Below are positions 46,847 to 56,731 of a stretch of 64,000 nt of DNA, piece by piece. Made by a program: the position numbers and the translations under genes. The notes under the pieces were generated by a model. The model was not told where the DNA came from. It searched no databases and saw only the letters and a program-made list of their open reading frames with translations. This DNA is from Candidatus Pelagibacter communis (GTDB taxonomy: Bacteria > Pseudomonadota > Alphaproteobacteria > Pelagibacterales > Pelagibacteraceae). The DNA lies in NCBI RefSeq assembly GCF_001179945.1, contig NZ_CVSG01000068.1, positions 54,266-118,265 on the forward strand, in the 5' to 3' direction. How positions within the stretch are numbered: position 1 is the first letter of the stretch; every line of letters starts with the position of its first letter.

Positions 46847-47461
46847 ATGCGGACAAATAATATCAAAAAATCGTTTTTTTCAAGAATAAGAAATAATTTT
46901 ATAGCTGGTGTGGTTGTATTGATACCAATCGGCATCACTCTTTATTTAACACTTTTTTTTATAAGAATTTCTGGAAAAATTATTCCTAAAGAATTAAATC
47001 CAAATAATTATCTACCATTCAACATACCAGGATTAGAAATTATAGTTGCACTTTTTTTTATAACACTAGTAGGTTGGATTTCTCTTTCCTTCTTAGGAAA
47101 AAAATTTTTTGAATTAATAAATAATCTTCTTAAAAAAATACCAATTTTAAGAACTATTTATTCTGCTATAGGTCAAATGACTGAAAGTTTTACTAAAACA
47201 GATAACAATGAAAAAAGTGTTGTCTTACTAGAGTACCCAAGAAAAGGTGTTTGGGCCGTAGGTTTTGCAACTAAAGAGAATCAAGGTATAATTAAGGAAA
47301 ATATCAATGAAGATGTTATAAATGTATTTGTACCAACTACACCAAATCCAACTAGTGGTTTTCTTTTAATGGTTCCTAAAAAAGATCTAATTTATTTAGA
47401 TGTTTCATTTGAACAAGCTTCAAAATTTATAGTTTCAGCTGGGACTACTAATATTAACTAA
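46847..47461 (+). CDS. DUF502 family membrane protein
   Basis: A 204-residue protein with two N-terminal membrane helices (FIAGVVVLIPIGITLYLTLF and GLEIIVALFFITLVGWISL) and a cytoplasmic beta-rich domain with VLLEYPRKGVWAVGFATK and FVPTTPNPTSGFLLMVPKKD, hallmarks of DUF502. The biochemical role is unknown. Its 3' end overlaps the convergent recG by four bases. Confidence 0.9.
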   Translation: MRTNNIKKSFFSRIRNNFIAGVVVLIPIGITLYLTLFFIRISGKIIPKELNPNNYLPFNIPGLEIIVALFFITLVGWISLSFLGKKFFELINNLLKKIPILRTIYSAIGQMTESFTKTDNNEKSVVLLEYPRKGVWAVGFATKENQGIIKENINEDVINVFVPTTPNPTSGFLLMVPKKDLIYLDVSFEQASKFIVSAGTTNIN

Positions 47462-49509
47462 ATATTATTAACATGTATTATTTCTGCTTTATCAAATAAT
47501 TTCAGCAAAAAGTTGTGCTCTTCTATCTTATCACCCTCAATCTTTTTAACATACGAGTCTGCTAATTTAAATAAGTCTTCATGAATTAAAGGGTCAGCAA
47601 ATCTAAAGTTTTTTAATCCACTTTGTTGGTAACCTATCAGGTCACCGAATCCTCTTAGTTTAAGATCTTCTTCTGCAATATAAAATCCATCGTCTGTTTT
47701 TTTCAAAATTTTTAACCTTTTAATAGAATTTTTACTTAAAGACTCCTTATATAGAAGCACACAAACACCTTGTTCAGCTCCTCTACCAACTCTACCACGT
47801 AATTGATGAAGTTGTGCTAGACCAAACTTATTAGCATTTTCAATTATAATTAGGTTGGCATCAGGAAAATCTATCCCAACTTCAATAACTGTAGTTGATA
47901 CAAGAATGTGAATTTCTTTTTTTAAAAATTTTTTAAGTACCTTCTCTCTTTCATCTTTATCTAAACCCCCATGGATTAAACCAGTTTCATTTGGAAAGTG
48001 TTTACTAATCAATTCAAATCTTTCTTTGGCAGATGAATAGTTTAAAAATTGTGACTCATCAATTAAAGGACAAACCCAAAAAATTTGATTTTGTTGCTTA
48101 ATATTTTTTTTTATAAATGGCCATAATTCGCTAATTTTTTTTTCTGGTTTAGATAATGTTAAAATTTTTTTTCTAATAGAGGGTTTTTCATTTATTTTAG
48201 AAATATCCATATCACCATACAATGACATCATCATAGTTCTCGGAATAGGGGTAGCAGACATCAATAATAAATCGCAATTTTTTCCTCCTTTTTTTGCCAG
48301 ATCAGATCTTTGTTTGACCCCAAATTTATGTTGTTCATCAATTATTACATAACCTAAATTTTTAAATTGAATTTTTTTTTGAAACAAAGAATGGGTTCCT
48401 ATTAAAAAATTTATCTTACCCTCTGCTAAGTCTTTTAATATTTCTTTTCTTTTAGAATAAGTTGTTTTACCGGTCAGCAATTCTATTCTTATATTTATAT
48501 TTCTAAAAACTTTTTTAGCTAAATGAAAATGTTGTAATGACAATATTTCGGTTGGTGACATGAGTGCACACTGATAGCTGTCCTCAAGGACATTAGCTAT
48601 TGTTAAAAAAGATACTATTGTTTTACCAGAACCAACATCTCCTTGTAAAATTCTAAACATTCTCTTAGGACTTTTTAAATCTAAATTTATTTCACCTAAT
48701 GTATTTTCTTGGCTTTTTGTAAGTTTAAAAGGAAGCTCTTTCAAAATCTTACTTGAGATAGTGTTTTTGAATATTTTAGGTATTTTTTCTTTTTTAATTC
48801 TTTTTCTATTTTCAGATAAAGTTAACAAATTTGCACAAACTTCATCAAATACTAATCTTCGATAACTTCTTGATTTAATATTTTTTGCATCATCAGTTGC
48901 ATGTAATTTTTTAATACTTTCATTCCAATTTAATAATTTATATTTTTCAATAAAAAAATCATCTAGCCATTCATTAATCGAAGGCAAGTTTTTAATTACT
49001 TGCTCACTTATTGACCTGTATTTTTTCTCATTGATCCCTTTTGTTAAACTATATTTAGGTATATTTTTGATCACATACTCCTGATTTTCTTCTTCGGTAA
49101 CATAGTCCGGATTGGTCATTTGATATTTTTTATTAAAAAAATTTATTTTTCCACTTATTATGACCCATTTATTAATTGGGAATATCTTTCTTAGGTATCC
49201 TTCACGACTATTAAAGTAAACTATTTCAATCTCACCAGTATCATCTTCACATAAAACTTTATTGGGTAGATTTCTTTTTCTGGGAAAATTTATTTTTTTA
49301 ACTAAAACTTTTATCGATTGAATTTTTCCAATTTCCAATTCATTTAATTTGGATAGTTTGGATCTATCAGTTTCAGAATAAGGCAAGTTAAAAATTATAT
49401 CTTTTATTTTTTCAATTCTTTTTTTCTTTAGATATTTTGATAAAACTGATCCTACACCTTTTAATTTTGTAATATCTTGAAAAATTGTTTCTTTTTTGAG
49501 AAAAGTCAT
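47458..49509 (-). CDS. recG: ATP-dependent DNA helicase RecG
   Basis: A 683-residue branch-migration helicase for stalled forks and Holliday junctions. An N-terminal wedge/OB domain is followed by helicase motifs: GDVGSGKT (Walker A), DEQHKFGVKQR, LLMSATPIPRTMMM, the STTVIEVGIDFPDA block and QLRGRVGRGAEQG. All are in canonical order. It is divergent from sdhE with 23 bases between. Confidence 0.96.
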   Translation of the reverse strand: MTFLKKETIFQDITKLKGVGSVLSKYLKKKRIEKIKDIIFNLPYSETDRSKLSKLNELEIGKIQSIKVLVKKINFPRKRNLPNKVLCEDDTGEIEIVYFNSREGYLRKIFPINKWVIISGKINFFNKKYQMTNPDYVTEEENQEYVIKNIPKYSLTKGINEKKYRSISEQVIKNLPSINEWLDDFFIEKYKLLNWNESIKKLHATDDAKNIKSRSYRRLVFDEVCANLLTLSENRKRIKKEKIPKIFKNTISSKILKELPFKLTKSQENTLGEINLDLKSPKRMFRILQGDVGSGKTIVSFLTIANVLEDSYQCALMSPTEILSLQHFHLAKKVFRNINIRIELLTGKTTYSKRKEILKDLAEGKINFLIGTHSLFQKKIQFKNLGYVIIDEQHKFGVKQRSDLAKKGGKNCDLLLMSATPIPRTMMMSLYGDMDISKINEKPSIRKKILTLSKPEKKISELWPFIKKNIKQQNQIFWVCPLIDESQFLNYSSAKERFELISKHFPNETGLIHGGLDKDEREKVLKKFLKKEIHILVSTTVIEVGIDFPDANLIIIENANKFGLAQLHQLRGRVGRGAEQGVCVLLYKESLSKNSIKRLKILKKTDDGFYIAEEDLKLRGFGDLIGYQQSGLKNFRFADPLIHEDLFKLADSYVKKIEGDKIEEHNFLLKLFDKAEIIHVNNI

Positions 49510-49532
49510 TAAATAATATATATTATATTTTT

Positions 49533-49790
49533 ATGTCTGAAGAATTAGAAATATTTAAAAAAAAACTTTTATACAGAGCTTCTTATAGAGGAACTAAAGA
49601 AATGGATATTTTATTAACAAAATTTGTGAAAAAATACCTAAACTCTTTTAACTATGAACAACTTAGGCAATTAGAAAAATTCTTAGAATTTGAGGATGAA
49701 ATTATTTATGATTTTTATAACTTTGATAAAGTTAAAAAAGAGATTGATAAAAATAAAATATCTGAAATTTTTAAAAACTTTAAAATATGA
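49533..49790 (+). CDS. sdhE: Succinate dehydrogenase assembly factor (SdhE family)
   Basis: An 85-residue protein of the DUF339/SdhE family, which promotes covalent FAD attachment to succinate dehydrogenase. The diagnostic RGTKEMDILL (RGxxE motif) is near residue 18, followed by LEKFLEFEDEIIYDF. Its stop (TGA) is immediately adjacent to the 3' end of tRNA-Ser on the other strand. Confidence 0.9.
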   Translation: MSEELEIFKKKLLYRASYRGTKEMDILLTKFVKKYLNSFNYEQLRQLEKFLEFEDEIIYDFYNFDKVKKEIDKNKISEIFKNFKI

Positions 49791-49880
49791 TGGCGGAGAG
49801 GGTGGGATTCGAACCCACGAACGAGTTGCCCCGTTGCTGGTTTTCAAGACCAGTGCTTTCAACCGCTCAGCCACCTCTCC
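49791..49880 (-). tRNA. tRNA-Ser (anticodon TGA)
   Basis: A 90-base class II tRNA on the minus strand: acceptor GGAGAGG/CCTCTCC, anticodon stem with loop CTTGAAA (TGA), a long variable arm, T loop TTCGAAT and encoded CCA. It reads UCA and, by wobble, other UCN codons. Confidence 0.97.
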
Positions 49881-49971
49881 TGACTGCAAACACAATACTT
49901 ATTACTATCAATGCTACTAAATAACAATGATTATGTACTAGGTTTCTTATACTAGTTTACAAATAACAATT

Positions 49972-50985
49972 ATGATAATCAGTAAAATGCTAAAAATAAT
50001 TATATTTATTTTATCATTAAATTTTTTTTTAATTACAGATGCTAATGCAGTTAAAAATGAGTTTAATGCCTGGTTATTAGAATTTAAAGCGAGAGCTGTT
50101 TCCGACGGAATATCAAAATCTGTAGTTGATGATGTTATGGATAAAGCAATATTTCTTCCAAAAGTTATAGAATATGACAGATATCAACCAGAATTTTACG
50201 AGGATACTTTCACTTATATTAAGAAAAGGTCATCCAGGAAAAAGATTTTAGAAGGAAAAAGGTTATATAAAAAAGAAAAAAAAATTATAGATAAAATTGA
50301 AAATGAATTTGATGTTGAAAAAGAGTTATTGCTCGCTTTAATGGGCATCGAAACTAATTTTGGAAAATATTTGGGAAAAATGGATATTGTTTCATCTTTA
50401 GCTACATTAAGCTTTGACAAAAGAAGGAGTGAATTTTTTACAAAAGAATTAATAATTTTACTAAACTTAGTAGATAAAGGTATTGTTAAAAAGAATATTC
50501 TTTACGGTTCTTGGGCAGGAGCTTTTGGAAATTTTCAATTTATGCCAAGAACTATAATGAATTTTGCTATTGATTATAATAAAAATAAAACAATTGAATT
50601 AAAAAAAACGGAGGACTCATTTGCTTCTGCAGCAAATTACTTAAAAAGGATAGGTTGGAAAAAAAATCAGCCTTGTTTTTTTAAAATAAATTTAAAAGAT
50701 AATATTCCAAAGAAATATCTTAATTCTTCAGCTAGAAAAATTTCAAATAAAAAAAAGGCAAATTTTTTTAAAAAATATATAAATAATTTCGATAAATTAA
50801 ATCTTAAAAATAATTCTCTTTCAGCAATTATTATTCCTGATAAAGACATCATTCCAGGTGCAGAAACTCATTCACCAGCCTATATTGTATTTGATAATTA
50901 TGAAAAGATTTTAACTTGGAATAGATCTCTTAGATTTGCACTTGCAGTTTGTACATTAAAAGAAAATTTTAAAAATGAAATTTAA
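49972..50985 (+). CDS. Lytic murein transglycosylase (MltB-like)
   Basis: A 337-residue SLT-2/MltB-type enzyme cleaving peptidoglycan glycan strands. A signal peptide ends near TDANA (residue 26). The catalytic Glu is in LMGIETNFGKYLG near residue 127, and WAGAFGNFQFMPRTI, ASAANYLKRIGWK and the late RSLRFALAVCTL block are typical. No C-terminal peptidoglycan-binding domain is present. A second Met at 49987 gives a shorter signal peptide and is an equally good start. It overlaps the next gene by 11 bases. Confidence 0.9.
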   Translation: MIISKMLKIIIFILSLNFFLITDANAVKNEFNAWLLEFKARAVSDGISKSVVDDVMDKAIFLPKVIEYDRYQPEFYEDTFTYIKKRSSRKKILEGKRLYKKEKKIIDKIENEFDVEKELLLALMGIETNFGKYLGKMDIVSSLATLSFDKRRSEFFTKELIILLNLVDKGIVKKNILYGSWAGAFGNFQFMPRTIMNFAIDYNKNKTIELKKTEDSFASAANYLKRIGWKKNQPCFFKINLKDNIPKKYLNSSARKISNKKKANFFKKYINNFDKLNLKNNSLSAIIIPDKDIIPGAETHSPAYIVFDNYEKILTWNRSLRFALAVCTLKENFKNEI

Positions 50986-51718
50986 AATAATTATTCTTAT
51001 ACTATTTCTTTTTTCATGCAGCTCAAATTATACAAATCTTGACAAGAAGGAACCTTATTATTCAAAAGGATTTGCTTACATTGTCGAAAACTCTAAGCCT
51101 AATAAAAAGTCTTTTAAATCTGCAAGCGATAATCCCCCACTAAAAGCTTTTAATAAATTTCTAAAACCAAATGCATTAATGAAGATTATTAATACAGAAA
51201 CAAAGGATTATATCATTTTGAAAAATTCCATTAGTAATAGATATCCAGATTTTTATAAAGTCTCTATCTCTGACTCGGTAGCCCTTGAAATCAATTTAGA
51301 TAAAAAATTACCCTTAATAGAAATATTAGAACTTAAAAAAAATAAGTCTTTTGTAGCTAAAAAGGCAAAAATTTTTAACGAAGAAAAAAAAATATCTTCT
51401 AATGCACCTGTCACGTCAGTAAAGATTTCTAATATTTCAAAAAATAAGAAAGAAAATAAGAATAAAACCGAAAATAAAATTTATATAAAAATTGCTTCAT
51501 TTTATTCAGAGGACTCGGCTATTTATTTAAAAAAAAGAATTTTGTCAAAAATACCTAATTTAGATGCAAAAAAATTAAAAATAGTGCGAAAAAGTAATAA
51601 AAAAATAAATTTATTTTCTGGCCCTTATAATAGTATAAATTTAGTAAAAAATGATTACACTAAGTTAGTAAAGTTTGGATTCGAAGATTTAGATATAACA
51701 ATAAATAAAAATGAATAA
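50975..51718 (+). CDS. SPOR-domain lipoprotein, RlpA-like
   Basis: A 247-residue protein with a lipobox-like N-terminus (LILFLFSC, Cys near residue 15). The middle (NALMKIINTETKDYIILKN, RYPDFYKVSISDSVALEI) aligns by eye with a degenerate RlpA double-psi beta-barrel. The C-terminal 80 residues (IYIKIASFYSEDSAIYLKKR, INLFSGPYNS) form a SPOR domain that binds denuded glycan at the septum. The usual RlpA catalytic Asp context (DRGP) is not seen. Position between a transglycosylase and a carboxypeptidase supports a wall role. Confidence 0.72.
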   Translation: MKFKIIILILFLFSCSSNYTNLDKKEPYYSKGFAYIVENSKPNKKSFKSASDNPPLKAFNKFLKPNALMKIINTETKDYIILKNSISNRYPDFYKVSISDSVALEINLDKKLPLIEILELKKNKSFVAKKAKIFNEEKKISSNAPVTSVKISNISKNKKENKNKTENKIYIKIASFYSEDSAIYLKKRILSKIPNLDAKKLKIVRKSNKKINLFSGPYNSINLVKNDYTKLVKFGFEDLDITINKNE

Positions 51719-52859
51719 ATATTTAATATTAGTAGTCATTTATTTAAAATTAGTTGTCTCAGCATATTCTAATCCCAATATTAATGCTAGAACAGGAATT
51801 TTAATTGATTACCATTCAGATGAAATTTTATATGAATCTGATCCCGATGCTCAAATTTATCCAGCTTCGATGACAAAAATTATGACTTCAATAATTGCAT
51901 TTGATCTTTTAAAAAAAAACAAACTATCTTTAGACGACATGTTTGTAGTTTCAGAAAATGCCTGGAGACTATCTCAGAGCGGTTATTCTTCAATGTTTAT
52001 TATGGTAAATGATCAAGTTTCAGTAGAAAATTTACTTAAAGGTATTATAATTGCATCAGGCAATGATGCTTGTGTGGCTTTAGCTGAAGGTATTGCTGGT
52101 TCTGAAGAAAATTTTGCTGAAATGATGAATGAAAAAGCGATTGAGATTGGTATGACTTCTACAAATTTTACAAATTCATCAGGAATTAATGATCCGGATA
52201 ATATTTCAACGGTTAGAGATATAGCGATAATGTCAAAATACTTAATAGATAACTACCCAATATATTATGAATTATTCAAAGAAAAAACGTTTACTTGGGA
52301 CAGAACTGGAGGAGATCCAATAAAACAAGGTAACAGAAATCCTTTGCTTTATAAAAATGTTGGTGTTGATGGGGTAAAAACCGGATACTTAGCGGTTGAA
52401 AAATATTCGTTAGCAAGCTCGATGAAGAAAAATGATAGACGACTAATTGCTGTTGTTTCAGGTTTCCCAACTAAAAATTTGAGAAGTTCGGAATCGTTAA
52501 AACTATTAAACTGGGGATTTAGAAATACAAATACTTTTGAAGTTTCAAAAAAAGATAAGTCTTTATTTGAATTAGATACATGGTTGGGAAAAAGTAAAAA
52601 AATTCAAGCTACAACAAAAGAAGATTATTATATAACAATAAATAAAAAAGATATTCGAAATTTAAAAGTTGCCTTAAAATACAGCGGTCCGATTGTTGCA
52701 CCTGTTCTAAAGGGTGAAAAAATTGCTCAATTAGATATATTGATTAAAGATGAATTAATAAAAAGTTTACCATTATATGCTGCAGAAAATTTAAAAAAGG
52801 TAAATTTTTTTAAAAGTTTACTTGCTTCAATAAATTATTTGATTTGGGGTGATGTATAA
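51711..52859 (+). CDS. D-alanyl-D-alanine carboxypeptidase (DacA/PBP5 family)
   Basis: A 382-residue penicillin-binding protein of peptidase family S11. A signal peptide ends near SAYS (residue 20). The three active-site motifs are SMTK (nucleophilic Ser near 53), SGND (near 110) and KTG in VDGVKTGYLA near residue 224. The C-terminal PBP5-type beta domain is present. It trims pentapeptide side chains in the periplasm. It overlaps tmk by eight bases. Confidence 0.93.
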   Translation: MNKYLILVVIYLKLVVSAYSNPNINARTGILIDYHSDEILYESDPDAQIYPASMTKIMTSIIAFDLLKKNKLSLDDMFVVSENAWRLSQSGYSSMFIMVNDQVSVENLLKGIIIASGNDACVALAEGIAGSEENFAEMMNEKAIEIGMTSTNFTNSSGINDPDNISTVRDIAIMSKYLIDNYPIYYELFKEKTFTWDRTGGDPIKQGNRNPLLYKNVGVDGVKTGYLAVEKYSLASSMKKNDRRLIAVVSGFPTKNLRSSESLKLLNWGFRNTNTFEVSKKDKSLFELDTWLGKSKKIQATTKEDYYITINKKDIRNLKVALKYSGPIVAPVLKGEKIAQLDILIKDELIKSLPLYAAENLKKVNFFKSLLASINYLIWGDV

Positions 52860-53499
52860 AAAGAAACCTTTTTTTATTGTATTTGAAGGTGTTGAAGGAT
52901 GTGGAAAATCATATCAGAGCAAAAAATTATTTAAATTTTTAAAAAAAAAGAAGATCCCATCTATATTGACAAGAGAACCAGGCGGCACCAAAGGTGCCGA
53001 AATGATAAGAAATCTAATACTTAAAGATTATTTTAACAAATCCTCAAAAGAGAAATTTGATAAGTATACAGATACTTTGCTTTACCTTGCTGCTCGAAAT
53101 GAACATGTTAAAAACAAAATATTACCCTCATTAAAAAAAAAGATGGTTATAATTTGTGACAGGTTTGTTGATTCGACGATAGCTTATCAAATTTACGGGA
53201 AAAAAATAAATTTTAATTTTGTAAACACTATTCACAAAAGTATATTAAATGGCTTAAAGCCTGATCTTACTTTTATTTTAAAAGTTTCATCTAAATCTTC
53301 CAATAAAAGATTAAAAAAAAGAAAAACCAAAAATAGATATGATAATTTTTCACAACTATTTTACTCTAATGTTCAAAAATCATTTCTTAAAATTGCCAAA
53401 GGTAAAAAACATTATTTTGTTTTAGACTCGTCAAAAAATGATAACTCTTTAGAGAAAAAAATATTTAATATTACCTCTAAATACCTCAATATAAAATAA
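52852..53499 (+). CDS. tmk: Thymidylate kinase
   Basis: A 215-residue dTMP kinase. The P-loop FEGVEGCGKSYQSKKL is near residues 11-26, the TREPGGTKGAEMIR block follows, and CDRFVDSTIAYQ holds the DR motif. A GTG codon immediately upstream (52849) is an alternative start; ATG 52852 is preferred. The stop overlaps the holB start (TAATG). Confidence 0.94.
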   Translation: MYKKKPFFIVFEGVEGCGKSYQSKKLFKFLKKKKIPSILTREPGGTKGAEMIRNLILKDYFNKSSKEKFDKYTDTLLYLAARNEHVKNKILPSLKKKMVIICDRFVDSTIAYQIYGKKINFNFVNTIHKSILNGLKPDLTFILKVSSKSSNKRLKKRKTKNRYDNFSQLFYSNVQKSFLKIAKGKKHYFVLDSSKNDNSLEKKIFNITSKYLNIK

Positions 53500-54431
53500 T
53501 GTTATTTGAAAATATAAATCCAAGATATTCAATACAACTTTATGGTTTAGATTTAGAATTTGATAACCTATCAAATTTACTTTTAAATCAAAAGTTACCA
53601 AAAGTAATATTACTTACTGGGGAAAAGGGCATTGGTAAATTCACGCTGATAAATCATTTAATTATAAGTTATTATGATAAAGAAAATTATAATTTATCAG
53701 AAAAAAAAATTTTAAAAAAAAATAAATTTTTTGAAAATTTATCTAAAGATTTAATTTCAAACGTAATTTTTTTAAAAAGCAATGATTTCAAAAATATAAA
53801 TATTGAAGCTGTTCGCGAACTAAAGAATAAATTACAAAAAAAACCACTTTATAATGATAAACGCTTTGTTATTTTGGATAATGTAGAAACCTTTAACACA
53901 AATTCAGTAAATGCTTTACTTAAGATAATCGAGGAACCAAATGAAAATGATTATTTTTTTTTAATCAATAATAAAACTAGGCCTTTAATTGATACTCTAA
54001 AATCACGATGTTTAGAATTTAAGATTATGCTAAATTATAATCAAAGAAGTCAGATTATAAATTTGTTAATGGATATTCATAACCAAGATCAAATTATTGA
54101 CCAAGATAAGATTATTATAAGTCCTGGTAATTTTCTAAAAATTAACATTACTTTGAGAGAAAATAATATAAACATTAAAGAAAATATATTTAAAACTTTT
54201 AAAAATATTTTAGATCTTTATAAGAAAAGTAAAAATTTATTTTTTAAAGATTTATTATTGTTTTATTCTGAATATTACTTAAAAATAAGAAAAGATAGTC
54301 AAAATTTGACTAAAATCAAATTTATTGAAGATAGAAAATTTTTATTAAACAATATTAATGATTTTTTTGTATATAACTTGAGTCAAGGCTCACTACTTAA
54401 ATCTATTGAAAACAGATTTTCGAATGAATAA
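53499..54431 (+). CDS. holB: DNA polymerase III subunit delta'
   Basis: A 310-residue clamp-loader ATPase. GEKGIGKFTLINHLI is the P-loop near residue 42, and VNALLKIIEEPNENDYFFLINN followed by LIDTLKSRCLEF is the delta' signature with the SRC motif. The tmk-holB-metG-tatD order is typical of alphaproteobacteria. The zinc cysteines seen in other clap-loader subunits are not evident, and the C-terminal collar part is short and divergent. Confidence 0.92.
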   Translation: MLFENINPRYSIQLYGLDLEFDNLSNLLLNQKLPKVILLTGEKGIGKFTLINHLIISYYDKENYNLSEKKILKKNKFFENLSKDLISNVIFLKSNDFKNINIEAVRELKNKLQKKPLYNDKRFVILDNVETFNTNSVNALLKIIEEPNENDYFFLINNKTRPLIDTLKSRCLEFKIMLNYNQRSQIINLLMDIHNQDQIIDQDKIIISPGNFLKINITLRENNINIKENIFKTFKNILDLYKKSKNLFFKDLLLFYSEYYLKIRKDSQNLTKIKFIEDRKFLLNNINDFFVYNLSQGSLLKSIENRFSNE

Positions 54432-55965
54432 AAACTTCTATATTACAACACCTATTTATTATCCATCTGGAAAACCCCATATGGGTCACGCATATTCAAG
54501 TATAATTGCAGATATATTTGCAAGATTTAAAAGGCTAGAAGGTTATGAGGTTTTATTTTTGACGGGTACAGATGAACATGGTCAGAAAATTCAGAAAGAG
54601 GCAGATAAAAATAAAAAAGACCCTAAAAAATTTTGTGATGAAATTTCAGAAACTTTTCGATCGTTAACAAAAACATTACATTTATCTAATGATGATTTCA
54701 TTAGAACAACAGAGCCTAGACATTTTAAGTCAGTGAATGAAATATGGAATAGATTAACTAAGTCAGGTGATATTTATCTAGATAAATATAGTGGGTGGTA
54801 TTCGGTCTCTGATGAAGCTTATTACGATAAAGATGAAATTGAAGAAAAAAATGGAAAAAAGATATCTAAAACTTCTGGTTCATCAGTTGAATGGGTAGAG
54901 GAAGAGTCTTACTTTTTTAAATTGTCTGCATTTCAAAAAAAATTGCTAGAACATTATAAAAAAAATGAAGATTTCATTTTACCAAAATCAAGAAAAAATG
55001 AAGTAGTGAAGTTTGTTGAGAAAGGATTAAAGGATTTATCAATAAGCAGAACATCTTTTTCTTGGGGAATACCGGTACCTGAAAATAAAAATCATATCAT
55101 TTACGTTTGGCTAGATGCTCTAACTAATTATTTGAGTGCACTTAATTTTCCTAATATTGCTGATGATAAATATAAATCTTTTTGGCCTGCTGATGTTCAT
55201 ATCATTGGTAAAGATATTTTGAGATTTCATGCAGTTTACTGGCCAGCTTTTTTGATCGCAGCAAATTTGCCATTACCTAAAAGAGTATTTGGACATGGTT
55301 GGATCCTTTCAGATGATAAGAAAATGTCTAAATCACTTGGTAATATTTTAGATCCTATTGAAGTAATTAAAGATTATGGAATTGATCAACTCAGATATTA
55401 TTTGATAAAAGAAGTCTCTTTAGGAAATGATGGAAGCATTTCAATGAAAAATCTTAAAAATTGTATAAATAATGATTTAGCAAATAATTATGGTAATTTA
55501 TGTCAAAGAGTTTTTTCTTTCATAAAAAAAAATTGTAATAACAAAATACCGAAAAAGAGCAATTTAAGTGAAAGTGATATTAAATTAATCCAAAATATTA
55601 AGAATAATCTTCCTAAACTTATTGATTATATAAATAACCAAAATTTAAATGAATATATTAAAATGGTAGTTAATTTTTCTTTCGAAGCAAACAAATATTT
55701 TAACGACTCAGAGCCTTGGGCTTTTAAAAAAAAAGATCCAGAAAGAATGAATGCAATTCTTTATACAATTTCAGAACAAATAAAAAATATTTCTATTCTT
55801 TTAAGTCCAATTATACCGGTTTCTACTAAAAAAGTTTTAGAAACAATTAATTTATCTGATAAGGATATTTCAATTGAAAATATAAAAAAAAATGACATTC
55901 TTGACTATAATTTAGAGTTAAAAAATTTAGATATTTTGTTTAAAAAGATTGAAAATGATAATTGA
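54424..55965 (+). CDS. metG: Methionyl-tRNA synthetase
   Basis: A 513-residue class I synthetase. The HIGH motif is in PIYYPSGKPHMGHAYSS near residues 9-25 and KMSKS in KKMSKSLGNILDP near residue 301. The connective domain has no Cys zinc cluster, so this is the zinc-free MetRS2 type. The start at ATG 54424 overlaps holB by eight bases; an upstream in-frame ATG at 54406 would add six residues without homology. Confidence 0.95.
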   Translation: MNKNFYITTPIYYPSGKPHMGHAYSSIIADIFARFKRLEGYEVLFLTGTDEHGQKIQKEADKNKKDPKKFCDEISETFRSLTKTLHLSNDDFIRTTEPRHFKSVNEIWNRLTKSGDIYLDKYSGWYSVSDEAYYDKDEIEEKNGKKISKTSGSSVEWVEEESYFFKLSAFQKKLLEHYKKNEDFILPKSRKNEVVKFVEKGLKDLSISRTSFSWGIPVPENKNHIIYVWLDALTNYLSALNFPNIADDKYKSFWPADVHIIGKDILRFHAVYWPAFLIAANLPLPKRVFGHGWILSDDKKMSKSLGNILDPIEVIKDYGIDQLRYYLIKEVSLGNDGSISMKNLKNCINNDLANNYGNLCQRVFSFIKKNCNNKIPKKSNLSESDIKLIQNIKNNLPKLIDYINNQNLNEYIKMVVNFSFEANKYFNDSEPWAFKKKDPERMNAILYTISEQIKNISILLSPIIPVSTKKVLETINLSDKDISIENIKKNDILDYNLELKNLDILFKKIENDN

Positions 55966-56731
55966 TTCTCATTGCCATCTAACCTACGAACCTATGTGGA
56001 ATGCCTTAGATGAAACGATTGATAGGGCAAATAAAGAGGGTATTAAATTCATGCTCACTATATCAACAAAAGATGAAAGTTTTGAACAAATACTTAAGAT
56101 AGTTAATAATCATAAAAGTGTTTACGGCACTTATGGAATTCATCCTCATGAAGCAAAGTCACATCAACATATCAAAAGTATTGATATAATTGATAAAATT
56201 AATCAAAATAAAAAAATTATTGGTGTTGGTGAAACAGGATTGGATTTTTATTACAATCATTCTGAAAAGAAAGATCAAATCAATTCCTTTGAGGAACACA
56301 TATCCGCTGCACAAGAAAAAAATCTACCACTTATAGTTCACACAAGATCTGCAGAAAAAGAAACTTTACAAATATTAGAAAAACATTCAAAAAAAAAAGA
56401 GACTAAAATACTTATACATTGTTTTACTGGAACAAGAGAATTTGCTTTTAAATTATTAGATCTAGGTGCTTACATTTCTGCTAGTGGGGTTGTTACATTC
56501 AATAAATCCCAGGATTTAGCCAATACTTTCAAAGATATACCAAACGAAAAAATATTAGTTGAAACTGACGCTCCATATCTTGCTCCTGTTCCTTTAAGAG
56601 GCAAACCAAATGAACCTAGTTTTATTATACATACAGTAAAGTTTTTATCTAAAATGAAAAATTTATCATTCGATGAATTTTCAGAAATTACATCTAATAA
56701 TTTTTTTAATTTATTTGGTAAATTAAATTGA
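55955..56731 (+). CDS. tatD: TatD-family deoxyribonuclease
   Basis: A 258-residue metal-dependent hydrolase. Metal ligands are in DSHCHLTYE at the N-terminus, GETGLDFYY (Glu), HTRSAEKE, HCFTGTREF and the final Asp in ETDAPYLAP. TatD proteins have 3'-5' exonuclease activity. It starts inside the last 11 bases of metG; a TTG six bases earlier is a less likely start. Its stop overlaps the TTG start of the next gene. Confidence 0.94.
   Translation: MIIDSHCHLTYEPMWNALDETIDRANKEGIKFMLTISTKDESFEQILKIVNNHKSVYGTYGIHPHEAKSHQHIKSIDIIDKINQNKKIIGVGETGLDFYYNHSEKKDQINSFEEHISAAQEKNLPLIVHTRSAEKETLQILEKHSKKKETKILIHCFTGTREFAFKLLDLGAYISASGVVTFNKSQDLANTFKDIPNEKILVETDAPYLAPVPLRGKPNEPSFIIHTVKFLSKMKNLSFDEFSEITSNNFFNLFGKLN

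Noticed and set aside
49683..49920. Open frames on both strands across tRNA-Ser and the end of sdhE
   Set aside because: Both overlap a certain tRNA and look like database artefacts produced by tRNA sequence translated as protein.
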